From positions 688,261-752,260 of the forward strand of contig SCFE01000056.1 of the NCBI GenBank assembly GCA_004352715.1: 64,000 nucleotides of DNA, given 5' to 3'. The translations under genes and the position numbers were made by a program. The stretch is from Hofstenia miamia (Eukaryota; Xenacoelomorpha; Acoela). This document shows, in pieces, positions 10,401 to 20,310 of this stretch. Position 1 is the stretch's first letter. Every line of letters starts with the position of its first letter. A model generated the notes under the pieces. The model was not told the origin of the DNA. It searched no databases and saw only the letters and a program-made list of their open reading frames with translations.

Positions 10401-13049
10401 ATTTACAATAAATACAAGCGTTTTATTGCATCGAATTGTTAGTAATATATTACACAGAATATGATTTTCTTAACATTTTAAATTTTGCACTGAAATACCC
10501 CAGGCGAAGTCCTAGAAAATGTCAAATGGGAGTGATTCAGTTTTTTTCCTTAAAATTATTATTGAAGATGAATTATTTGCAAGCTGTCCAAAATCTATGA
10601 TATTTTTCAAAAAGTACAATGATTTGGGGATTTTCCAAAGATGTTGAGGTACATATTTATAGACAAAAAAGCTTGTTTTTTAAGATGCCTTTTATTCATG
10701 TGGTAGTTGCAAATTTTTAATATAAAATGGTATCTATCTTATGAAAAATCACTAAAAAATATTTTTTTATCACAATGTTCACATAAAATATCTCAATTTC
10801 ATATAGTCTTTGGAAAGTTTTTGAAAAAAGGCGCCCGTCCCCCCCCAACCGTGCCTGATATGCTCTAAACTGTTACTATAAACTAATTGTTTTGTTAACT
10901 ATTTTAATGTTGCTATTTTTTTGTATAAAATTGCATCGTTTAATTGCGACCTAACAGGATTCCTATCAAAAGCCTAAACATTTTCGCTACTATGTATAGA
11001 TTGTAAATTTGTTCTCATACTATTGATTTTTTTAGTTTATTGATTTCTATTGTCAATAGTCAGTATTTCCATATTTGAGTTTTAATTTTGATCAGGCTTT
11101 ATATCAAGAAGCTTTGTGCAAATTATTTCCAATGATATAAATATTTTTTTGCAATTCATAAGCTGCTTGTTCATTTAGCCAGCAGTAATTACTCAACTGA
11201 CTGATGTATCAGCAATTCAAGTTTCAAAATTCTATAATGCATTTCCAAAATATCAAAGCAGTTTTTTACCAACTTTTTAAAACGGATATTCCTCATTCCG
11301 GAGATTTATATTTTTCTATATGCAAGTATTTTTTGGCAATATTTGATTTCATGGAGTATTTGAAGACGAAGCCTTTCTTTTAAGGAATTTTAAAATTTGG
11401 ATACATTTCTAACACAGGGAATAGATTACAATTTTTTCTTGGTAAATGTTTAAAATTGTTTTGAAATAGACATTTACTGTGCTTAACATTAAATCTCGAG
11501 AAAACACTTAATTATCAATAGCCGCCAGCATTTTGCAATTTCAAATTATTTCTTACTGATATGAGCATTGGCATATATAAGTCTTCCGCAAAACATGTTT
11601 TCAAGAAATGAAATTGCGATGAACATCTTTTCAATATAGAACTAGTCATAGGTGTCAATATACATATATATTAATAAAAAGCGAAATGCAAGATTAGGAC
11701 ATATAGAAATAACATTGAAATTCATAATTTGAAAAAATGGTAGTGTGACAAGTAATTTATTTTCAAGTATACTTTATTGAAGCGATACTTTTTCATCCCA
11801 TTGCATATTGTAAAATATTATTTCAACAAATTATCCGGGATTATATGCTAAATGTTTTCAGGTCTATTTTCCTATTATATTCTGTAATTCTTGAATCGTA
11901 CTTTAATCCATTAATTCTAACCAGTCATCAAAATCGCGATTCCTGAATGTTCGACTACATAGTAGGGGTTCGTAAGGGAAAACATGTGACTCATTCTATT
12001 TCACGTGACTTAATTAGTGACCTGACAGTGGCAGTGGTTCAAAGGTTCTTTGTAAAATAATGTCTGAAACAGGTTTCAATAACATAATTGACTGCCACAG
12101 ATCTCGGATAATACATTCAGTACGAGACACCTATGGTGCACAGAATAAGTGTGGATGACGACCGTTATTAATTGACCTGGTCCAGTTCGCAGCAAGCGCA
12201 CTCTCAAAAATTGACCCGACCCACATCACATGCATTCATTTAAGAACTGTTCGACCCTCACTCCACGTTTGTCTAATCTTGGCCTGCAGTCAACTTGTAT
12301 ACCTTTAGTCCAATATCAGTATTTTCCAGAAACAAGGAACAGAAAACTAGAAGAATAGAAAATATATTAGAAAACAACTAAATCAATATGAAATAATTTG
12401 TTTAATATAAGCAAAACAAACTGATAATATACATATAAATTATTTCAAATATAGTTTGCAAGATTTAGTAAAAAGTGTGGCCCGCACTTAAGCCCACAGT
12501 TTATTAAATTTTGGCCCGTATGAATATTTTTTTCGACTAGGTTAGCATGCAGCTCATTTGGACCTGCCCGCTTCCATCTTTGGCAGAAAATGTTGCGAGT
12601 GTATTTTTGCAGCATAGAAAGCACATAATCCTCATGTAATAAATAAACATACACAGATGTCTACAAATATAGTAGATGCAAATTCCTGAAAGTGAAACTA
12701 TAGTACTTGCTGAATTAATATTTGTACTTATTTCATTGTAGAATTATTTTGCAGAAATCTAGCAATAATGTTATTTGGAATACACTTCACATAATTCTGA
12801 TAGTTTGTGATATTAATGTTACTACTATGATTTTTAGGGCTATTTGGTATGCGTACGGATTTCTGTTCGTTCACATTAAATTTGTTTCCATTTCTTAAGG
12901 AGTACGGCAACATTTCCGTTCGTCTTGCCTTCACAGAGAGTCCTGTCGAAGTTTCAAACAACAATCGCCCTGTTGCTTTTGCCACAAATAGCACACCAGT
13001 TCAATGTCAGGTAGAAACCAGTTTCGTTTCCATAGATGCCCCTGATTGA
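2233..13049 (+). CDS. TMEM185: TMEM185 (FAM11) family multi-pass membrane protein, seven exons
   Basis: Joined exons are 2233-2270, 2315-2491, 4563-4761, 5210-5293, 6767-6943, 8347-8470 and 12838-13049. Together they give 1011 bases, 336 residues plus TGA; the human protein is about 350 residues. All introns are GT..AG and the phases fit. The N-terminus MNLKSLFKDFNHSKF matches the family start, and other hallmarks are VDEFKAM, GFIWGFRHDRP, FVPLWILM, RSVDLMSEQRR, FPFLKEYGNIS and the terminal APD. About eight hydrophobic segments are visible (near 15-35, 42-64, 80-100, 105-128, 140-158, 164-190, 206-230 and 236-257), followed by a polar tail of about 60 residues. It is expected to be an integral membrane protein; the molecular role of the family is not well established. 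No frameshift or stop breaks it. It is the only convincingly intact host gene fully inside the window. Confidence 0.95.
2315..2491 (+). CDS. TMEM185: TMEM185 exon 2
   Basis: This exon encodes residues 14-71 plus a split Arg72. The acceptor is CTTTCTTTTTTAG and the donor CAG|GTAAGC. It carries transmembrane segments 1 and 2 with the KLDKYIDFPYW loop and FTPLWVWK, a pattern that recurs three more times in the protein. Intron 1 is only 44 bases long. Confidence 0.93.
3447..4110 (+). pseudogene. piggyBac-type transposase relic inside TMEM185 intron 2
   Basis: The frame from 3447 reads FDVVKLLMEYYLNRGRTFTF and then LQPNKKEL. This resembles the piggyBac (DDE_Tnp_1_7) stretch in which a conserved loop, GRT, a DNF/DNW motif and a GT..xNRK/P element follow one another. 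The expected catalytic Asp of the DNF motif is lost (IFF here). Further downstream, shifted frames show TVLVFYNILGS at about 3890-3925, like the RWPVxVFYNxLD segment of the family. Stops and frameshifts show it is dead. It lies in the same orientation as the host gene. Assignment rests on motif memory and not on a search. Confidence 0.55.
4563..4761 (+). CDS. TMEM185: TMEM185 exon 3
   Basis: This exon encodes residues 73-138. The acceptor is CGATTTTTAG and the donor GAG|GTAACG, with phase 0 at its end. It contains ENVDEFKAM, transmembrane segments 3 and 4, and the highly conserved GFIWGFRHDRPIE. The open frame extends upstream of the exon by chance, from 4498. Confidence 0.94.
5210..5293 (+). 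CDS. TMEM185: TMEM185 exon 4
   Basis: This 84-base phase 0/0 exon (28 codons, residues 139-166) carries a hydrophobic segment and then LKLDGFINWSWS. The donor AGT|GTAAGT is a consensus site. It aligns with the family stretch reading LRLDKIIHWPW. Confidence 0.93.
6767..6943 (+). CDS. TMEM185: TMEM185 exon 5
   Basis: This phase 0/0 exon of 59 codons (residues 167-225) starts LVFVPLWILM. It contains a long hydrophobic helix, then the polar loop RSVDLMSEQRRAYM and the start of the next helix, ending FPILAFQ. The donor is CAG|GTAATA. Confidence 0.94.
7449..7655. repeat. AT dinucleotide microsatellite with 145-base assembly gap
   Basis: (AT)n runs flank N positions 7483-7627 inside TMEM185 intron 5. 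The gap length is probably an estimate. Open frames through the Ns are artefacts. Confidence 0.95.
8347..8470 (+). CDS. TMEM185: TMEM185 exon 6
   Basis: This exon encodes residues 226-266 plus the first base of codon 267. It starts VLFVNKLDNFAQYPW and ends in the conserved FGHAGGNK. The donor is AAAT|GTATGT. The split codon becomes Trp267 with exon 7, matching the conserved GGNxW of the family. It had no long open frame of its own. Confidence 0.92.
8471..12837 (+). other. TMEM185 intron 6
   Basis: This intron is AT-rich and has no convincing coding segment. At 12464-12530 the motifs GTGTGGCCCGCAC and TTTTGGCCCGTA resemble hAT-type transposon ends, and a less AT-rich patch with ACCCGACCCACATCACATGC lies at about 12200-12235. 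Both are weak signs of decayed repeats. Confidence 0.6.
12838..13049 (+). CDS. TMEM185: TMEM185 exon 7 (C-terminus)
   Basis: This exon encodes residues 267 (split codon) to 336 and the TGA stop. It starts LFGMRTDFC and contains FPFLKEYGNIS, the signature near the end of the membrane domain. A variable polar tail follows and ends SIDAPD; human members end in MPD. The acceptor is TGATTTTTAG. Intron 6 before it is 4367 bases long. Confidence 0.94.
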
Positions 13050-13241
13050 TATGAAATTTTCACAAAATGTCAAATGAAATTTCTCTTAATACGCAGTTCT
13101 ATTTTTAAATGTGTTTTCGATACGAGCAATTGTAAACAATTTGTATTTGTTTATATTTATAATTTTTGTAGCCAGATATTTATTTTCTCATTTTGTATGC
13201 GTTCGTATTTATATTTATAAAATGCTCAGAAATTTTTCGTT

Positions 13242-13357
13242 AACTGAAAAATCGAATAAATTTCTAATGGATCAATTTAAATTTATGTAATTATTAATGA
13301 ACTGAAAAATCGAATAAATTTCTAATGGATCAATTTAAATTTATGTAATTATTAATG
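13242..13357. repeat. Perfect 58-bp tandem duplication in the 3' flank of TMEM185
   Basis: Positions 13242-13299 are repeated exactly at 13300-13357. The unit begins AACTGAAAAATCGAATAAAT. The identity of the copies points to a very recent duplication or an assembly artefact. Confidence 0.95.
13255..13260 (+). terminator. Putative poly(A) signal AATAAA for TMEM185
   Basis: AATAAA lies 206 bases after the stop codon and is copied at 13313-13318 by the tandem duplication. No other strong AATAAA lies closer to the stop. The assignment is by position only. Confidence 0.4.
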
Positions 13358-13974
13358 CAAATTAACTGCAAAAATGAAATTTTTTAAAATAGGGTGTCCC
13401 ATATATGCGTTGGAATGGGATTTTGAATTTTTACAGAAAAGTCAAACTGAAAGAATTTTAAGTTAACATAAAAGTTTATCTATTCAACAGAAAGCATTAA
13501 GCAAACAAAATATTGAAACATAATAAGTGTTAAAACGTGAGATAAGCAGCGTTCATTATTTAACAACATTCAACTGTTTCACAGATGTTCGTTAACTTTT
13601 TTTTAGTGCATCATAAATTCGAATTTTTGTATAGCTCCACCGCCCTAAGAACGCAAGTGCATGTAATAAATCCCCAAATATTGGATTTCGATTTGTATAT
13701 GATAGTTTCTATTAATTATTATACTCATTCATATAAATATTTACAAATAACTAATGGTTTGCCTGATAGTGTTGATAAAGTGATGCAACAGTTCTTCAAA
13801 CAAGAAAATATTTCAACTAAGCTATATAGTAACAAAATAGGCATTACCATAGCAAAACATTGAAACAAAACAAATTATATATAATTGCTATGAATGCAAG
13901 TTATAGATTTCTATTGCGCAAAACTATGTAATCATTGTCATAAATTTTATATCCATTCAATAATTTTCCATTAT

Positions 13975-14430
13975 GAATAATAATAATAATACAAAGCATT
14001 TACAGAGCGCCTCAATCCCGAAATGTTCCAAGTTCAAAAGCGCTAATGGTAAAACTACTAACTGAAGGGCATTTCAAAGTAATGTGACTTCAGTGCTTTC
14101 TTGAAAGCCATCAGATTAGAACACGTCAGTAAGGCAAATGGCAGGCGATTGAATACAGTTGGTGCAGCCATTGAAAATGACCGAGCGCCAACAGAAGCCA
14201 GGTTAACCTTTGGAGCACGCAGAGTCCATAGGTACGGTGTTTGGATTAAGCAACTCGCTTATATATGAGGGTGCACATCCATTTCCACGTTAAAGTTTGT
14301 AGGCAATTCGATATCTCACTGGCAACTAATTGAGTTGTTTCAAGGCTTGGGTAATGCTAGGTGATTGGGTTAGTAGCAGTACTACTCTAGCACAGTTGTT
14401 TTGAACCCTCTGAAGTCATTCGAGGAGAGA
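13975..14430 (-). repeat. SINE-like dispersed repeat with (ATT)n tail
   Basis: Read on the minus strand, a relatively GC-rich sequence ends in GGCGCTCTGTAAATGCTTTG and then an (ATT)n tail (13975-13990 on the plus strand). The internal stretch at about 14090-14240 (GACCGAGCGCCAACAGAAGC) resembles an abundant class of repeat in marine invertebrates whose 3' end reads GCGCTxTxTAAAT then ATT repeats. Without a second copy in the window this rests on recollection. Confidence 0.45.
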
Positions 14431-14484
14431 ACTTTAAATACCGTATAATAAAATGTTGAAGTCTAAACGGGAACAAATAAGGGA

Positions 14485-16203
14485 ATTTAAAAGAGTTTGG
14501 CATTGACAGAGCATGTCCAATCGTTAATGTTAAAATGACAAACAAGGATCCAATTTTCAAGACTCCTCAAATTAAATATTGAGAAACAAGAAATTAATGC
14601 GTAAAAAACAATTTCATAGAGCAAATGAAATGTTTGAAAGAATTAATAAAGAAATTAAAAGAAGTATTTCAAGGAAAAATCCAAAAAAATGGTGGGCTTC
14701 TGTCAATCAACTTATGGGACGCAATACACTATCAAAGATGAATAAAGAATTTGATGCAAATGAAATCAACAAAATGTTTACTAATATATCAAATGATTTG
14801 AATTACAAACAACCTAGAACTAGTATAGATAGTGAAGAGATTCCAACCCTAACAATGCATCAAGTATATCATGCATTGAAAAGTGTCAAAAAAACATCAA
14901 CAGGATACGACGGAATACAATATTGGTTTATTAAAAAATTTTCGTATATAATTACACCAATAGTTCATTATATATTTACGGAATCGCTAAGAACTGCTAA
15001 ATTCCCGAAAATTTGGAAAACCAATTCCAAAATCACAACCGGCAAAACTACATAATTTAAGACCCGTTAGCATCACTTCAATATTGTCAAGAACTTTTGA
15101 AAAACTTGTATTTAATTTTCACATCAAAGATATCTAAAATAATCATTTAAATATAAATCAGCATGGATTCCGAACAAATGGAACAACAAATGCTGTTATT
15201 GAACTGCAAAATAGAATTCTGTCATACAAAAATGAAAATTATGATTATATAAGATTAATCAGCCTTGATATAAAGAAAGCATTTAACAATGTAAATCACT
15301 ACATTTTATTTGAAAAATTAAACAATGTAACACATTTAAATCCGTACATCGTTAATTGGCTTGATAGTTTTATTGGGAATAGACAACAAATGGTTAAATA
15401 TAATAACAGACTTTCGGATATGGAAAAAATCAACAAAGGTGTTCCTCAAGGCTCCGTTTGTGGCCCATTTCTGTTCAATATATGTATTAATTCTTTAAAT
15501 TGTGACTCTAAATATTACAAATGGTTCTATTATTAAGTATGCTGATGATACACTGATTTGTCTTCCAACTCTTGAAAATTTAGACTTAACACATTCAATT
15601 AATGATAAGATCAAATCTTGGTATGAAGAAAACAAATTTGAAATTAATTATAGAAAGTCGCTGGAAATGATTATACCATTGAAGAGAAAATTTGTTGATA
15701 ATATATCTAAAATTGATTGCTATTCCTCAGTAACAACAATGAAATATCTTGGATTTACCATAAATAACAAGCTTTCATTTAAAAAACATATTGCTCAAGT
15801 TTATAAAAGATCAATGAGAAATTTCTATATAATATTAAAAGTAAAAAGATTTTTAAATCAAGATGAAACTGAAATTTTATTTAATTCTCTAGTTAATTCT
15901 ATTATAATTTACGGCATACAAGTATATGCAGGTGAATCAGAAACATCTTTATCTAAACTTAACAACATATACAAGAAAGCGTTTAAATATAAACTTATTT
16001 CTAAAAAATTAAATATTTTCAACATCATTAAAGCAAAAGACAAAGCATTACATCAACACATTGAATACTCTCAAAAACATCCACTAAAACAATTCATTAG
16101 CAAAAGAACTGAATACGCTACATTAAAATTAAGAAAAAACCATCCACCGAAATTATTCTCATCAAAGACCATATTCCCAGATCAATATTTCTCATGTTAT
16201 TAA
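14485..16203 (+). pseudogene. LINE reverse transcriptase, broken
   Basis: RT blocks occur in order. A linker like KDPIFKTPQIK is at about 14540-14575. STGYDGIQYWFIKK follows near 14900, then LRPVSITSILSRTFEKL near 15057, QHGFRTNGTTNAVIELQNR near 15162, SLDIKKAFNNVNH near 15262, GVPQGSVCGPFLFNICINS near 15440 and the catalytic YADDTLI at about 15537-15557. A C-terminal thumb-like part with MKYLGFTINNKLSF runs to 16203. The frame shifts near 15015 and 15505, and an in-frame TAA replaces a codon near 15136, so it is not functional. In block A the usual AFD is AFN, and block B has CGPF where LGPL is typical. Confidence 0.85.
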
Positions 16204-16259
16204 TTATTTATATTTCTTTTAGTTTTGTAGTTTAGTTTACTGTATTCTAAGCTTAATTA

Positions 16260-16302
<43 letters not shown>
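14485..16302 (+). mobile_element. 5'-truncated non-LTR retrotransposon (LINE)
   Basis: The element holds a reverse transcriptase relic (14485-16203), a short 3' region and an (ATT)n tail at 16261-16302. No endonuclease domain is present, which fits 5' truncation during target-primed insertion. Jockey/CR1/L2-like clades are the nearest by motif layout; the exact clade is not certain. Confidence 0.75.
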
Positions 16303-16959
16303 GCTATCACAAATAATATTTATATTTTTTTTCAAGTATTCGTATCTTGATTGTTGATCAACGATCAGAGCAGCAAGCAGATAAATGTGGTATGTTTGCG
16401 AGCTCATACTTCAAATGTATTTATCATTTATATCTGTCCTGTTTATGAATGAAAATTACTTACGCCTTTCTGTGGAAATTTTCCTTTTAGACAATACATG
16501 CAGAGCAAGCCAGCGAATTGTTATATTTATAATTTAGCTCTTTTACGAGTCTTCTACAAATTTACTATTTAAAGCTCGGATAAAAATTAATTGGAAGTGC
16601 AATCAGAACTAGAAAGCATGTGGTTTTAGCAGGCTTGTTCATTGAACAGATTTTTTGCCCATCCCAATACAATACAAACATTTTAGAATTGGCCAATTGG
16701 AATTTAATTGAATTCCAATACAAGTTTAAGTTTGCTAATCCAAATTGTCTATGTAATATTCATAGCATGTTTTTAATTTCACGCATTTATTTAATTATAA
16801 TGAACAGATTTTCTTTGAATCTGATAATTAAGGATTGGATTTCGTTAGTAAGACAGGGAATATATTGTTTCGGGTTTCGGGTCCGTTTTGACACGAATAA
16901 TATCACTGCAGAGTGTGCTTGATTACTGGCGCATTCAAGTCCAAAAAAATTCTGAAAGT
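16303..16959. other. AT-rich stretch between two LINE relics
   Basis: No gene is recognised. A 100-codon frame at 16620-16922 has low-complexity hydrophobic content and no family resemblance. Confidence 0.4.
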
Positions 16960-17420
16960 AAAAAATACGAAATTCCCAAGATGTCATCTTTTAAATATTT
17001 ACGGATTATATTTGACTCAAAATTATTATGTAATGAACACGTTAAATAATTGCAAAAGAAAATTGCTATTGGTATAAAAACTATAAGCCATGTATTAAAC
17101 CAACTACCAGAAAATGCAATTATACGCCTTTTTTATTCATTGGTAATTAGCCTTTTTAATTATAGTAGTATTTTATTTTCAAACATACTCCAAGAACTAA
17201 TTAAATAACTTGAAGTTCAATATAAATGGCCCATTAATGTTTCTAAAAGAAATTCTAGTGCTTTGAAAGTGTGCACTTATAAATCAATCCCAAGTCCTAA
17301 ACAGTTAGTTCAAATAAACACCGCTACTAAATTGTACAAAATTGCCATATTACATAGTTCCCAGAATTTGCAAACAAACTTAGGAAAGAATAAAAAGATT
17401 TACTATAACCAAGTATAAAT
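16960..17420 (+). pseudogene. Second LINE reverse transcriptase C-terminal relic
   Basis: Starting near 16975, SSFKYLRIIFDSKL is followed by CNEHV, a stop, then QKKIAIGIKTISHVLNQLP, IRLFYSLVISLFNY and later KSIPSPKQLVQINTATKLYK. This is the same region as the MKYLGFTINN part of the neighbouring LINE but strongly diverged. Stops interrupt it at least twice. It is an older, separate insertion. Confidence 0.6.
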
Positions 17421-17650
17421 CAAAATTAAACAATAAGCAGGCTTAGTAAACGTATGCATCTAAAAGTTTAAAATATGCGCCTACAATATGCAACATAAAA
17501 TACCTAAATATGTAACTAAGAATGGGTAGAAGAACAAGTTTTTATTGCAAAATAGTAAATGATAAAGATTTTCTTCAGTAAGATCGGTCAATTATCAATT
17601 ATCGATAATGAACAAAAAACAAGAAAATGTTTTTAGTAATAAAGTCAATT

Positions 17651-17863
17651 TTACTTAAAACAACTTCGGAGAAAAATGAGTTGACGAAATGTTCCTGGAT
17701 TCAGACTTCTCCGACGAGTAGTAATTATATTGCCTTTGTCGGACCAATGTCTTTCACTGGGCACCGCAGTAGCCGGAATTCCGAGGAGTCCTTGCGCTTT
17801 TTCGCTAATTTTTACATAATGTAAGGAAATTTTATTAAGAAACATTTTGCTTGTTTTCGGCAC
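17651..17863 (-). pseudogene. hAT transposase C-terminal dimerisation domain relic
   Basis: The minus-strand frame contains ISEKAQGLLGIPATAVPSER followed by HWSDKGNIITTRRRSLNPGT and QLIFLRS. This is the hAT dimerisation signature (LxIPATSxPSERxFSxxGxxxxxxRxxLxPxxxxxLIFL). Phe-Ser of the ERxFS motif is Trp-Ser here. Only the last 70 codons or so are recognisable; no catalytic domain is seen nearby. Confidence 0.8.
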
Positions 17864-18239
17864 TTCTATTGACTATCCACTAATTGATAATTAATTCGGT
17901 TAGTAAAAAATGTTGATAAACATCAAAAATTAAGAAATAGGTTATCCAATAAATTGAAATAGAATGAAAAATATATACATTTTTCGAAGAAAATAGAACA
18001 ATTCCATTAAATATTTAGTTAGCAATGTGAGAAAAAATCACTGAAAAAAGCTTGTTATTGCAGATGTTATAATGATAATTTCGTAAAAGTGCAAAAAAGC
18101 AAATCTAATATCCAAGCTACTATCCTCCTTGGTATTTAAGAGACTCTCTGCACATTAGCAAGACCATTAGGTGATTTAGTTAATGATTGCATTTACCAAC
18201 GTATTTCTCTAAACAATTAAGAACTAATGAAGTTTTCCC

Positions 18240-19190
18240 CACTATTAAAAAGGGCAATAATGATTAAGCATAGAAACACACCTGAATATCTGTTTTCTCA
18301 GTAATAAGTGAAATTTCTGAAAAATTTATGTATCGAAATTTAACGACATACATTGAAGAGAATAAACATTCAATTAAATAATGATGAAAAAGTTTTTATT
18401 GCGTCTATTGATATATGAAATTGTCCAATTCGATTTATCTTAATTGACAAACATTTTTGATGAGGAACATTTTGTCAAAGAGATCAGTTTTAGGTCGTCT
18501 ACTATTAAATCTATATGTAAGTGATATTCCTAACTTCACTTAAGCCAAATCCATTCAATTCACAAATGATACTCTATTATATACATTCAACAAAAACTTC
18601 GCAAAAATATTTTGTTAAAGTAAAGAAATTTATTCAAAACAGTAGGATGGAATTGAATCCTAAAAAACTTCATGTATTATTATGAAGAATTGAACAGGAA
18701 GAGTAGAACCCTTAGAAGCAATAATTGTTGAAGAAAACTATTTTTGCAGCTTACAAAATTAATTATCTTGGTATTGACAATAAATGAAAATTTACAGACC
18801 CACAGCTTTAAATTCTTAACTAAGATTCAACATATCATACCATTGAAAGGGTAGATTTTATTATTAAGATCTCTTGTACTATTACACTTTTCGTATTCTT
18901 TTTTTGTATTAACTAATGTAACTAAAAATATTTCAAGAACTTGAAAAAGTGTTTAATTGTGCAATTAATACAATCTGTAAAAAAGATTTAGAAAAAATAT
19001 AAGAAACACATGATAAAGAATCATTATAATAAATTTTAAAATTAAATTGCCTCGCACTATTTTGAAAAGGATTTTAATTAGAATTACATAAAAAATTTCC
19101 ATGAACGAACTAAAACCTATAATAAAATTCAACTTAAAAAGAAAATCGGTTACCAAATTTGCAATTGACATGTGGAACAAACTTTATAAA
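18240..19190 (+). pseudogene. Third decayed LINE reverse transcriptase
   Basis: RT blocks can be read through many stops and shifts. SVISEISEKFMYRNLTTYIE is at about 18300-18360, VFIASIDI near 18393, QRSVLGRLLLNLYVSDIPN near 18480-18535, and FTNDTLLYTFN (in place of the catalytic YADD) near 18555-18590. NYLGIDNK follows near 18760, and VTKFAIDMWNKLYKV, a typical LINE C-terminal WNxL motif, at about 19150-19190. The YADD-to-TND change and frequent stops show it is an old dead copy. Confidence 0.65.
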
Positions 19191-19548
19191 GTTTAAAGAA
19201 TTTTTCAAGTCTTAGAACAATGTAAATAAAATATATCAAAAATAGCACTGACACTTTGGAATTCAATAATTTATTAGTTTTTAGATTTTTCTTTATCTAT
19301 TTCTTACGTATTGTTATTGTGTATTAGTTGCAGAATCATTAGAATTGTACTACTTGTAGACATACATGTACATTTTCTAGAGCCAATATTAACGATCATG
19401 AAAATGTTCGATCTTTTTATTTTCATTGCAGAGGAATTATTTCAAATATCATAATCATACATAATAAAACTGAATTTAGTCTGTAATTAATGGCTTCATC
19501 AATATAACCGTTCTGAACATAGGTATTGCTTAGGGAAACAAATTCAAT
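19191..19548. other. AT-rich stretch
   Basis: It contains the likely 3' untranslated remainder of the preceding LINE. Nothing else is recognised. Confidence 0.4.
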
Positions 19549-20310
19549 TTGGTTCTGTTTTCAAATCTAGATACTTGGTTGATCAAACTCATCAATCATA
19601 TATTATCAATTCTGTGGATTTCTCACAGCACTTTTCTTTTCTTTTCCACAACAGGATTAAAAGAATTATCTGAGACCCATTGTTTGGTGAATCAGTTGGA
19701 GTTCGTGACTAAGATAGATTGCATTCCCCTAAAGGGAAGTGTAGTCTTATTTTGAGATTTGCGCAAAATACTTTAAGCCTTTGGATTTATTCGTTGAGCA
19801 TTCTAATTCTATGTCATGCGCAGTTGATGGTGAAAGAATTACGCGTCATGATCGACTTAGGGACGCTATTTTTGCAACTGCTTTTAAATGTGCTTGAAAA
19901 GTCTAACCTCACTGAGTCTCGTGCTCTTCCTGGGGACATCTTTTTGCCATGTTGGTCTTCTGGCCGACCAACAGCTCTAGACGTGACTAATTAGTTCACT
20001 GCAGCCTTTGATTGTTTCTCTTGCGAGTACAAATGCTGGTCATGGAAGTTTATACGCAGAATCATTTTCAGCTGGTATATCCTTCATACCACTATCAGTG
20101 GAAGCTCTAGAAGGATGGTCACCAATTGATATCAAAGTATTCTCCAAGATGTCTTTTATGTCTTCTGCTAGAAGTGCCTCTTGCGATCTGAATACGATTT
20201 CTACATATTTTTTTCCATCAATTGTCAGTAATTTTACAGCAGGGAAATACTACACTTCCATTATCAAGATATGGTCGTTAGGGTTGAAGCAATTCATGTC
20301 TAATCTGTGA
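19549..20310 (+). pseudogene. Decayed retroelement-type frame with DI..W..GRPxALDVT motif
   Basis: Shifted frames give QLEFVTKIDC (about 19700), RHDRLRDAIFATAFKC (about 19847-19893), ALPGDIFLPCWSSGRPTALD (about 19922-19985) and GISFIPLSVEALEGW (about 20070-20120), then FFPSIVSNF. From memory, repeated invertebrate retroelement proteins carry this order of motifs (HDxxRD, DIxxPxW..G+PAALDVT, GxxFxPxxxExxGGW) near their C-terminus. The spaced Asp residues would suit a nuclease-like fold, but that is inference. Several frameshifts break it. Confidence 0.45.

Noticed and set aside
12728-12994. 88-codon minus-strand frame
   Set aside because: It is antisense to TMEM185 exon 7, whose plus-strand reading is confirmed by family motifs and splice phase.
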